Shown here: piece by piece, positions 1 through 11,300 of the stretch
Numbering within the stretch: position 1 is the first letter of the stretch
How the letters are laid out: each line of letters begins with the position of its first letter
NCBI GenBank assembly: GCA_022495005.1
Contig: JAGYXB010002070.1
Span: 186,001-250,000 of the forward strand
Direction: 5' to 3'
From: Rhyacophila brunnea
Taxonomy: Eukaryota; Arthropoda; Insecta; Trichoptera; Rhyacophilidae
DNA length: 64,000 nt
The notes under the pieces: model-generated
What the model was told of the DNA's origin: nothing
What the model saw: only the letters and a program-made list of their open reading frames with translations
Databases searched by the model: none
Made by a program: the position numbers and the translations under genes

Positions 1-1440
1 TATATTTATAAACATATTATATTGGAAAAAATAGTGTTATGAAAATGTGAACATAATATTTATAAGACTGAATTTGAATACTCATTTTTTTCAAAAAAAA
101 AGCAGAAAAGATAGTATATTCAGTCATAAATAAATAACCAGTTTTTATTTTGACACATATTGAAAAAATATTTAGTATACTGCAACAAATTAATAATAAT
201 TAATTTTAGTATTAATGTATGCTATTGTCATTTTTGAAAATATTATAGCGTATGACATTGGTAAAATATAGCTGAATCTGGTCATTGATTATTGCTATTT
301 TTTATTATACGAGTATTATGAAAAGAAAAAAGTATAACATAATATTATATTATGAAATAGTTCCACGCGAAAGACGTTGCATTGACCGCGTACGGTTGTG
401 TTAGTGCATAATGCTGGGATAACTAGGGCACTATTCTATTATATTATAAATAATCTATTTCAAACTAACCTTTTAGATAAAAATAAAAATATATTATAGT
501 GAAACTATTTTTCTATCGTGAAATAAATTTTATATAAGCAAATTATTTATTTACTCAATTACAGTAAGTATATTTATAACATTACGTTTTATATTCTTAC
601 GAAAGATTGCATTGAAGTTATTGTTTATTTTTGAAATTTTGTGATAAAAAGCGAAAAAGATATTAGATTTAAATTTATTCATATTGTCAGTAAAATTTCA
701 ACAATAGATTTTCATATCCCCACAACTATATTTGAAAAAAATATTATTTTTTTTTGTTTATGTTTCTTATAATGAGAAGTTATTTATTAATTAATATTTT
801 TTGATTATTTTGTAATAATATAATTACTATTATTAAAGTGGTTATAATACAAATCATGGCTAATAAAAAGATAATATTCATCGGTGCCTTTTTGAAATTA
901 TATAATATTCTGTACTGAACAAGGAAAGAAATAAAATTTCTCACGTATTGATGAGAATATATTATTAAACATTTTATTTAAATAAGCGCAGTAAAAGTAC
1001 AGCAAATCGAATAACTATTTCAATATGGCACAGCAAATATACAATATATGTAACAATGCATAAGCCAGGTATCGTTAACACTCGATATATATCATCATAA
1101 TGCGGAAGAAGCAATTCAAAAAATCTTCGGGCAAGGAATAGTCAATAATTATTCTATTGATTTTTTGAAATCCACATTCATGAATCATCCGCCAACTTGT
1201 AAATATTATGTATTATACATTTAATTGGCATTCTTTAATACTAAGAAATTTACTTTTAATTCTCTCTAAACATGATAAAATAAGATATTCTTTCATACAG
1301 AAATTATATTCCCAGATTATTTTGGTTACACACTATGTAAGTATCTAACTCGGAATATATTTTGTAAAATACAATCAATAAGAATTACTGGTAGTATTAT
1401 AAATCTTGTTCTATTTGACACAGTGCGTGATGATATAGAT
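1..1440. other. AT-rich flank downstream of slo2, nothing recognised
   Basis: Very AT-rich sequence with short homopolymer runs. I see no coding stretch, no inverted-repeat element and no RNA gene. It may be slo2 3' UTR or intergenic. Confidence 0.4.
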
Positions 1441-1446
1441 AATGTA

Positions 1447-1694
1447 GGTCACGGTGGCCGCGCGGCATAAGCGTTGGACTATAAAGCCGTGGGTCCCAGG
1501 TTCGAATCCTGGGTCTGGCAAGTACACATATTGTTTTTCAATTTGTGTGTGTCAGAGTATGGACCTAATAGGTTGAGCAAGTGGCTGACATCCATTTCTC
1601 ATAAAAAACAAAATCTGTCAATACAAACTTCCACTCTGTGGAGGCCCATATGATCCTATCAGGATCGGACATGGTCGAAAAAAAAAAAAAAAAT
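1447..1694 (+). mobile_element. tRNA-headed SINE, copy 1 (most complete)
   Basis: The head resembles a tRNA gene, with an A-box-like GTGGCCGCGCGGCATAAG and a perfect B box GGTTCGAATCC inside a CCAGG/CCTGG stem. The acceptor arm does not pair, so it is not a working tRNA. The body holds the family signature GTTGAGCAAGTGGCTGACAT, then CTCTGTGGAGGCCCATATGA and GGATCGGACATGG, ending in a run of A at 1678-1693. Four other copies with the same body occur in this window. Confidence 0.85.
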
Positions 1695-1855
1695 GAAAAT
1701 AAAGAAATTATAATATTATTATACGCATGTCTTGTTAATTGTATTTTGGTTGAAATGTAATAAGTACAAGAATGCTTGAAAAGTTTAAGAATAATAGATG
1801 ACTGCAAATAAGCAATTTTTGAATTGCTCCTTTGTGTTGAATCATGACACATTAT

Positions 1856-2141
1856 AAGCCTATGTCGGGTACCATTATCAGACTATTTAGACCACAGATA
1901 AATCTCACTCATTGATACAAGTATCTGTGCTTAGCACAACCACTTTAATGTTCAATCATTCAAGTCTATAAAAGTGTACCGATGCCAAATTTAAAATAGC
2001 GTCCGACGAGAAATCATTGTCAGTCGATATTCAAATAACATAACTAATTAAAGTTTACAAAAGTAGAGCATGGCATTGTCAATTTCACAGCCACTTGTTA
2101 CGTACTACAGAGCTTAGCCTTCTGCCCCACATTAGGTGATA
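1856..2141 (-). other. slo2: slo2 3' untranslated region (start of)
   Basis: Sequence directly after the stop codon on the minus strand. The only polyadenylation-type hexamer I see nearby is an ATTAAA on the minus strand (plus 1944-1949), about 195 nt after the stop. The true 3' end cannot be fixed from sequence alone. Confidence 0.4.
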
Positions 2142-2309
2142 TCATACTATGGTGCCTTGCAGCGGTGACTGATCGGGCGGAGGACCCAGGGAGGCTGCGT
2201 GGTCGTACGGGACTCCAAGGTCGGAGGAGGCTGCCTCCTCAGGCGGCGTTACTTCCAAGCCGATGTTTTCATTTAGTGCTATCTTTATGTTGCTAGGATG
2301 ATTAGCCGC
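2142..2309 (-). CDS. slo2: slo2 exon W24: last coding exon with stop
   Basis: After acceptor ATATTTCAG|GCG it encodes 55 residues, [20 protein letters not shown], then a Pro, Glu and Ser rich tail ending QGTIV, followed by TGA at 2142-2144. Phase 0 is the only open reading and agrees with W23. The final T-I-V fits a class I PDZ ligand, comparable to the T-Q-L end of vertebrate KCNT1. Confidence 0.9.
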   Translation of the reverse strand, partial: AANHPSNIKIALNENIGLEVTPPEEAASSDLGVPYDHAASLGPPPDQSPLQGTIV

Positions 2310-5300
2310 CTGAAATATATAATATTATTTCTACTCATGTTTATATGTAAATCCTTTTTGATCTTGTCTGAAAGAGTTAATTTCTTCAATAGACTAGACG
2401 GAAAAAGACGAGTCGGCTGATCTGAAACGAGGTAGTAGAATTATTTTGTAGAGAGGTGGCATAACTTTTTTGAGGCGAATACAATATATATATATTTCTT
2501 GGAGGTCACCAAGGCCCACAGGTTGTTATAATGGTTTATATTAAATTTAAACAAAATGAATTTATAAAAAAAAACTATCGTTAGTTCTGAAACTCATATT
2601 TTTTCCATATTTCGGTAGCTTAGAGCTATATTTACCACTGGTCAGATTTTTTTTAACCATTTATGTATTGAACCTAAATGTATAAAATTGTAACAATCAT
2701 GGACCACTGTTCCAGTAATTAAATTAGCCGCAAGCGAATTTGCAAAGAGCTTCACACAACCGCTACGACATTTATTTACCAATTTGCGGGGCGTATAAAC
2801 AAAACAATCCATCACGATGGGTGAATAAGCTGCCAATAAATACTATATCATTATTTAGTTGAAAAAAATCATCTAAAAATTGTGCAACACCGTCTATAAC
2901 CGAACTCAAGTAAATAATCACAATCACCATAAAATGGCTGACATTGCGTCTGTAAGAAGATCGGAATGGCAACTGAGTATTCTTAATATTATTTGTGGAT
3001 TTTACCAACTTTACCATGATTCATGCGCCTGCAAAATGATTTAAAATGTCATAACATAAATAACGTTTAAGACTCCTTCTATTTATAGTCTAAATTATTT
3101 GTTGTAAACACTAAAATATTACAAAAAATAAAAACAAAATCCGAAATCTATGTATATGTAATGTATTTATATGTATATGTATATGTAAATCTATGTAATC
3201 TAGTATAAACATTTAAGACCACATACCATAATACAAAGGTTGTCATCTTCTCAATCCACATACGTAGATTTTTCAGTAATGATTTTTATTGACAATTGTT
3301 TTAATTTTTTATATAATATGCTAGATATTTACTTTTATACCTTTATATCCACATTTTTCACGTTACAGTTTTAATTAAATCTTAAAAAATATTGTTTTCA
3401 TGAATGAATAAATCTTTTATAAGAGTTATTAGTTAGATATTTGCTCAGTCAATTAGGTTCATGTGTTGAATATGCTGATTGGTAACAAAAAAGCGTACGG
3501 GAATTTAATCCAGACACGTAAATTCAACCAGTGACCTATGACGTATAAAGAAATCATTCTAGTTTCTGCTCCATGCAAATATGACAAACCACTCACCGCT
3601 AATTGTTGTTGCTGATGCTGAAGGAGTGAATTGAAATGAGAGATTCCAATTTCTTCCAAACTGCTCTTCCTTCGATTTACGCCCGTCGCTGGTAATCCTA
3701 AATCATATATATATATATAATATTAAATATATTTTATATTAAAAAAAATATATATATATATATAATATTAATAGGTAGTAAAATCGGTGTTGTATTGTTG
3801 ATTTTAATGAAATAATGTTACTCATAAATAAAATAGAAGGCGAAAGAGACTTATGAAACTTTGTAGTATCACATTACATGGAAATTTTGCTATGTTTTCA
3901 GTGTGATTAAATTGATAGAAAAAATACAAAAACGCACTTAAGCTGAGCCAGCGTTGTCCATTGTTATTTGTGGAATTGACGTTACTATTTTCGGAAAAAA
4001 ATCCGCGTACATTTTTAAATATTCCGTTAAGATACACGATAGAGAGCTTTTTTCGATTCAGAATCAAACTCGGGGCCTTTGAACTTTTTACTGCTCTCGA
4101 TGACGAAGACAAAACACTAAAGATAAATTCTAGCGTTTTTTTCAAATAATTTCAGGCTGTTGGGTACCCTGGATACAATCAATGCCCACTAAATAATTAC
4201 ATATTACTTTGTCAATCAATTTATTAAGGCTATACCTCAGCTGAGGCATGATCTAAAAAGATCGTAACTATGTGACGCGCGGATTGGGCCAATGACACGT
4301 GCCGAACGGAACATAATTTGTCATAAAAATTCAACATGCGTCCATTTAGTGTTATGTTTATTGTTATATAGGTAATAATATTAATATATTCATTTACATA
4401 TTTTCTTTTTCGAGTACAGGCATAACGGTTTTTAGTCATCTTTACACGATATAAGAATATATTCTTACGAGGCCATCACAAAAAAAAATCGACGCGCTCC
4501 CACCTCGAATGCTGCTCGGTAATTGGCGAAGAATGCGAAATTTCGTCCCACCTATTGTTGAAAATTATTTGCCGTTTCACTTACGTATGCTCGTAATGAA
4601 ACGCTGAAAAAATTTCATATAATGCAAGCTACATGGGTATCAAAAAATCTGGAAAGAAAACGATGAATGTGGCAACGATGGTTAGCTCATTATACATTGA
4701 AGCTATCATCATCAGTGGCGCACCAGGCAAGGGGCCCTGGCACCCCAAAATGAAAATTATCAGAATGATTTTAAACATTGAAATTGAAAGCCAATAAACT
4801 ATACCTTTGGGCTTAGACAAATAAAAACACGGCAAAAAAATGATTTGTAATAATCTCCAGCACTCAACACAAAAATTTCGAAACACTAATGTCAGGTTTT
4901 TTAGAAACCCAATCCCTAATGGAACTGTCAAAAAATTCTCGGTGTCCACCCGAATTCCATCCAATCGGTGTAGGTCATGGCTGGGGAGGGCTGACAGGGC
5001 TCTAGTCTGGGGGCCCGGGATGTGGGGGGCCCGGCGTGTCGGGTTGACCAGATAAGTGAGATAAACACACATAATAAATTAGCTTTAATAGTAAAAAAAG
5101 TCGCCTGCGGCGCTATTATACTTCATGACCATAAAAATTTTCAATTACTTATATAATTATGCAATATATTTTTTGATTATTATGTGTCAATACTCGACAG
5201 CTCCATTATTAAAGTAGATGTATTAAAAATCGCCAATAATTCACTGTATAAGTAAGTACCCTTAATTTGAACTAAAACACAATTTCCTAGCCTGATGTCG

Positions 5301-8300
5301 GGACCATGGTGTAGGTACACCGAGTGCAATAGACAAAAGATAAACAAGAAATTAGGCTGTGAAGGAGAAAAAGAGCCTATAGGACTAACTTAAATTCTCC
5401 TCCTTGGGCCTCCCCCCAATATTAAATCCTGGGTGCGCCACTGATCATCATTGTTTATATCCGCCATATTTGTCAGATTTAAATGGTGTTATAGTCAGTG
5501 TATTTGGCTGTCTAGTATTTATACAAAAAGTTTAAGTCCGAAAAGTGATATAAAGTATAGAAAAAATATCCTTAGTCACCTTGCCGAAGTGAATTTGATC
5601 TACGAAGAAGGATATCATCGATGACACGAAGTGAGTTTGATCTCCCGCGAAAGTTTCCAGCAACGGTCGGACTATCCGGCAACGAGAGGGAATTGGCCTT
5701 TGTTGTAGCCAAGGGTGGGGCTCTTGGTGAAGGAAATCCACCTAAGCCGATGCCGGAGCCTCTTCTACTTCCTCCGCTTCCACCCTGGGCCCCGCCCATC
5801 GACTGAAGAACAGTCTGAGAACAAAAGCTAATATTCGATTTGCGCCTGCTGTTGTGTCTCTCAAAGGTCTTCTGGGCGGAAAACGGTGACGGTCTGACAA
5901 GATATCTGTAATGATAAAACAGAATACAGTAAACATATTGAACTACTAAATGTAACTAAAAAAGTAAATATTTACCCAATTGAATTGTTTTAAATTTCTA
6001 AACGAACTCTTAACTTTTGTTAAGAGTACGATTGATAGCGTAAATTATTGTTTATAGAATTTTGTGCTATTGTCATGACGTTTTTCATTATACTGAAACA
6101 ATTTTAGGCTTTTCATGTTTTCTATTTAACCATTTAATTTGATTTAATTCTGAAAATACTAAAGCCTGGTATATAATAGTCCTACCATGACACAAAACTA
6201 TCCATTTCAATCGTAGTGCTAGTTATTTCTCATTATTCGAGTACACCATGGTAAACTGTTTGTAGAAAATGATGATAGTTTCATATTAAAATACACGGGA
6301 ATACGTTAATTGAATGTAATATTCAAACAAAAATCTTCATCTACTGCGAAGACGTTACCTCATTGCATTAAAAAATAATCAATACCTATACTACTACCAT
6401 CAAAATCAAAATTAATAGCACTACCATCAAAACTCGTAATTCAGTACCCGGCCTGCGTATAGTCGGCGTAGCTGAATACCCTTTGTTGATATTTTCATTT
6501 TAATATGCAGGAGTTATATAATATGTACGTACAGTGACGTCCCGTGGGGATAGGCACATTCACACAAGGGCGGCGAATGAAGGAACAAATACAAATATTA
6601 CAAGTATTGAGGACAGTGGCGGTTTTCTATGACGATGCCGTCGCCTCATTAGAAAGTATTGACATCTTTTTTTTTTTCAAAAAGGTCAGCGTTACTGAAC
6701 TCCAAGTAACTAAAACCACCACTATTTGATAGTAGGTTTAGTGGAAATACTCTATTTCTTAATAGATTTTGTTTATTATTTTTGGTGTATTAAGATAAAT
6801 ACATCGTAGTAGATTTTTGGGTTTCCACCGTGTGTCCTTATTCCTTCTTTACTCGACGTTTCGGGCTCGTTGCAGAGGCCATTATCAAGAGATGATATGT
6901 TTATGATGACAATGTAGTGTAGGTATGTGAATGTAAACATTGCTCTAAGAATGTCAACATGTACAGTCATGTACCTACACTATATTTTCATCATAAAACA
7001 TATCATCTCTTGATAATGGCCTTTGCAACGAGCGCAAAACGTCGAGTAAAGAAGGAAGAAGGACACACGGTGGAAACCTAAAAATCTACTACGATAAAAA
7101 AACAACCGTGAAAGTCTCAAACATTATAGATAAGTACATATTTAACACATGCAGACAATTTGAAAGTAAAAATTAAGTAAGATGGCACTCGAAGTTTGCC
7201 TAAGGCCGGCACTTTGCCTAGGGACGTCACTATGTAGGTAGCTTATTGATTTAAAACTTGTTAGATACAATATAATTTCTAATAAAATATTATAGTAAAA
7301 ATAAGTAAACTCACATGATGTCACCTTCTTCCAATTTAAGATCACAGCTAGGGTTAATAATCACATATGACAGACTATTCCTTTTTTCGCTGACGTCATC
7401 GTAGTCTATGCTGGGCAGATTCAGTGACTCCATGCGAGAACGGACAAGGTTCGCGATCTCGGCCCTCTCGATCTGCTGAGCATGGTTGTCTCTTGCTTCA
7501 TCCACCATGCCAACCGTGTACTAGGAATTTTATATATAATATTAAATTAGTGAAACGGTGAATCTAACTAAATATATAATTATCAAACATACAACACAGA
7601 CTAACACCGGAACAAACAATGACTCGCACGCAAAATTTGGTATTCCTTTATAGAAAAAATATTCAATGCACAAAATGCTATTTATATTTCAATGTTCCAA
7701 ATAATGATTATTTACTATCCTACGATATGTAATATTTTATTTAAAAAATATATTAGTTTTAACTAAAATCAGTGACAATTTAGTCTTAATGTTTCCAAGT
7801 TTATTTCAATATGGTTTTTTAATTATTATAATGAAAATAATACAAACGAATTCTAAAATATTTTTTATTAGCTGAAGGTTATAATTAGACTAGGTAATTG
7901 AATTGTATGTACATTTTTTCAAATTACTTAGTACATAATAATATGCCTATAGTAATTAGTAGTATTAAGTAATAATCAAATATAACGTTTACTTTTTCTA
8001 ACAAGAACTACCATAAAAGATAAAAAAGATGAATATTTAAAATGACACATTAATATGTAAGTGACTAAAATTTAAAAAAAAAATGCAAACATTCAGTGAA
8101 AATTCTCAGTAATCAAAATGCACTTTTAACGTTTGTCAATAAACGTATTTATTATGTGAAATAAGTACTCATAAATACGTTAATAGATTATTGAATGACC
8201 ATGTATTATAAAATTATATTTTAATACTATAAACATTTGATTCGACCACGTAATATCAATGTGTACCAAACCAACGTATACTAAAAGAATTTCTAGTTTT

Positions 8301-11300
8301 AAATAATAAAATGAGTTTATTTATAAAAGTTATAGTTTCAAATTATAGTTATAGATCATGTTTTGAATCCTATGAATACTTTACTAAGTTACTATATTAA
8401 ATTTATATTTAAAAAAGAAAATTCTTTTACACTTCAGAATGAATACAATAAAATAGTCAATTAGTACCTGTGTAGGTATATGTTTAGCATCTAATGTTGG
8501 ATGTGATAATTGTTTGTTTACTATATTGACAAAACTAAATTTCAAGCAATAATTCTAATGATAACTACTATTATTGGTGACAAAAATTCTAGTGTTTAAA
8601 AAATAGTAAATATGTACCTTTTATTGTATAAATAATATTTAATCAGGAATGCAAAAGTTTTAATTAATATGTCTTCTAAATAAAATTGAAGTAAACATGC
8701 ATTATACAAATTGGTGTATTTTTTTATTTCAATAACTTAATATTATCTATTTTGTAAAATATTAATTAATAGTACCTACTTAACATTTATTAAAGTATGT
8801 ATTTGGAATACCACGTGCATTAGCATTCATTTTCAGAGTTAAGAGGCAAATAAAACATACAAAAATATCCTCTACTTGACATTTAGATTTTTTTCTTCTT
8901 GGGTTTGATTTTAACAAATTATTTTCAGATGTTCAATTGTTGTGTTTTTCTTATAAAGTATACGAAAATATATAAACTATAAACTACTCGTATGTACACC
9001 ATGTAATAATTAGTGTATAATAAAGGATCACGACAAAAAAATATCGTGTCGGTATTCATAGAATACTACTGAATAAAAAAAGTGATATTGTAATAAAAAT
9101 AAAACAAAAAATAGGAAACAATTAAAATAATTCGTGATATGAAATAAATAAATATTTATCTTATTGTACAAATTAACTGGTAATTAAAATATTATTTTTT
9201 ATTATTATTATAATAAATAATTATTGCTATTATCGAAACATTTTTTAGATTTCTTTTTCAACAATTATAATATATCTAATAATGGTTTTATCTGTATTTA
9301 GTGCTTTTTAGATATGTGTAATTTATCTTCTTAATTAGTTGAAATTAGAATATAAAAATTCCCCTAAAATTAAAATAATATATTTTTGTGTATAGTCCTA
9401 ATGAATCATGATGTCAGTGGTTCTCCGAAGTTCCAACCTAATCAAACGAAGAATTTTTCTTAAAAAAAAAATTAGTAGCTTCATGATAATAATATAAAAA
9501 GAGTTGGGGAAAAGGTATATTATTGTGCAGTATTTTTTAAGTACCTAAGTTATCGGCTATTTTTAAATGTATATTTTATTTATTTATATTTCTGTAAAAA
9601 TATAATTTATTAGAACGAAGTAATAGCAATATATAATAATATTTACTTGACATTTTTATAGTTTTTTTTTTACAAAATAATCATAAAATATTTTACTTTA
9701 AAAATACAATAATAGTCCAAGATACACCTGTTACAAAATAAAATCTACCGAAAAAAAAAATATGACCACGGTTGATAGATTTTCATAAAATTTAATGTTT
9801 GAAAATATACGGTCATATTTAATTGTCGACAATGACATAATTTTGTCACAGGTGTATCAAGATACCTTATGAGTAAATAATCATTGTTTTAATAATCGGG
9901 CCGAATTGGCACCGTTTGCGTTTGGGAAATACTTGCTAATGCAATAATTATTAATACACATGTTGGTAAAGGGGTCACTTTTTTGAATCCCTGGCTTACC
10001 GCTGTTTTGTCATTATTAGAACATCCGCCCATGCAACTGGTGGGGGTAGTGGTTGGACGGTAGGTGACTCCAGTCTGTGTACTGTCGCCGCACTCCTCAT
10101 CATGCTGTCATAAATGTTAATTGTCAATTTACAAAACGATCTCAATTTTATTCCTTATTTACCTGCTTTAATAAACACAATATCTATTTTTGTCTAAAAA
10201 ATCAGCTAAGGGAAACACAGGGTTTCAAAAATATCTAAAACTTTTATTTCTATTCTATTGGGTAGTCAAATTATTATTACCTACCTGAATTTATAATAAT
10301 ATGGTTAGACATTAGTTGTGACATATGTCGGTTACGCTATGATTGATATTATGATAGTATCTATCTATATATTTTTAAACAATCACTATAATGTCAGTGT
10401 AATATATTAATTTGATTATAAGATAAACCTTAATTTCACTATATTATAAGTAGACTTATTTTATTAGTCATAATGTAGGTAATTGGGAAATATTTATTAT
10501 AATTACCTACCTATATGCTTATCAGATAAAGAAAGGACATATCCAAAACATTATTAAACTGTCGCTTTTCAGTACCGCATTATATAATATAGCTATTTTA
10601 ACAATGTAGGAAGAAAATACTTATAGATAACAATGGTAATCTCAAACGTTACTGACAATAAATACTTAATTACACGCTGACATTATTTAAAAAGTCAATT
10701 TAATATTGCATTTATAATATGTAAATTAACAAAAAAGTAATATTATATACGTTAAAAAAAATTAAAGTACACGATTTCAATTAAAAAATATTTCTATCAT
10801 TCATAATGAATTACACTTTTCGTGTACTTCGATCACCTATTTATCATTTTTGGATTGCATTATACTATGTGAAATCGACATTACAATTATTTTGAATGTA
10901 ATAGTTATAAAAAGAAAGGCCACGGTGTAGTAAAATATCTAAAATTATCAAACAAGTCGGTTTTAACGTTAATTAAAAAAAAAATTAATTTAATTAATTA
11001 ATTTTCGCATTTGCGCATAAAGAATTGAGTTATATGGTCATGTCGAAAAGTGGTGATTGGTTCTACCGGTACCTGGACTAAATAATATGTAACTACCAGC
11101 CTTAAATCTATATATGTATGAAAATACTATATTATATGGATTTCAAAAACGGAAAATTAAAAATATAGGTATTAGTAAAATTATGACGTATGTGCTTTAC
11201 AAACAACACAATAAAAAGTGAAATCGTTAAATACTTAACTACCACACAAAATCGTAATTAATACTTACAATAATTTTATTCTTAAATTAAAAGAAGCGAC

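Noticed and set aside
1447..1521. tRNA gene
   Set aside because: The B box and T-arm are good, but the acceptor stem does not pair and the sequence continues into a repeated SINE body.
4629..5072. 147-codon minus-strand open frame
   Set aside because: It lies across the end and interior of a hAT element and has no protein-like motif; chance frame in GC-rich repeat.
5621..5806. Plus-strand open frame rich in Pro
   Set aside because: Antisense of the Gly/Arg-rich tail in exon W22.
6990..7060. Hammerhead ribozyme, as found in Penelope-like elements (TGATAATGGCC ... AAAACGTCGAG)
   Set aside because: The layout is suggestive, but the conserved core CUGANGA is not met and no cleavage triplet could be placed; I do not claim it.
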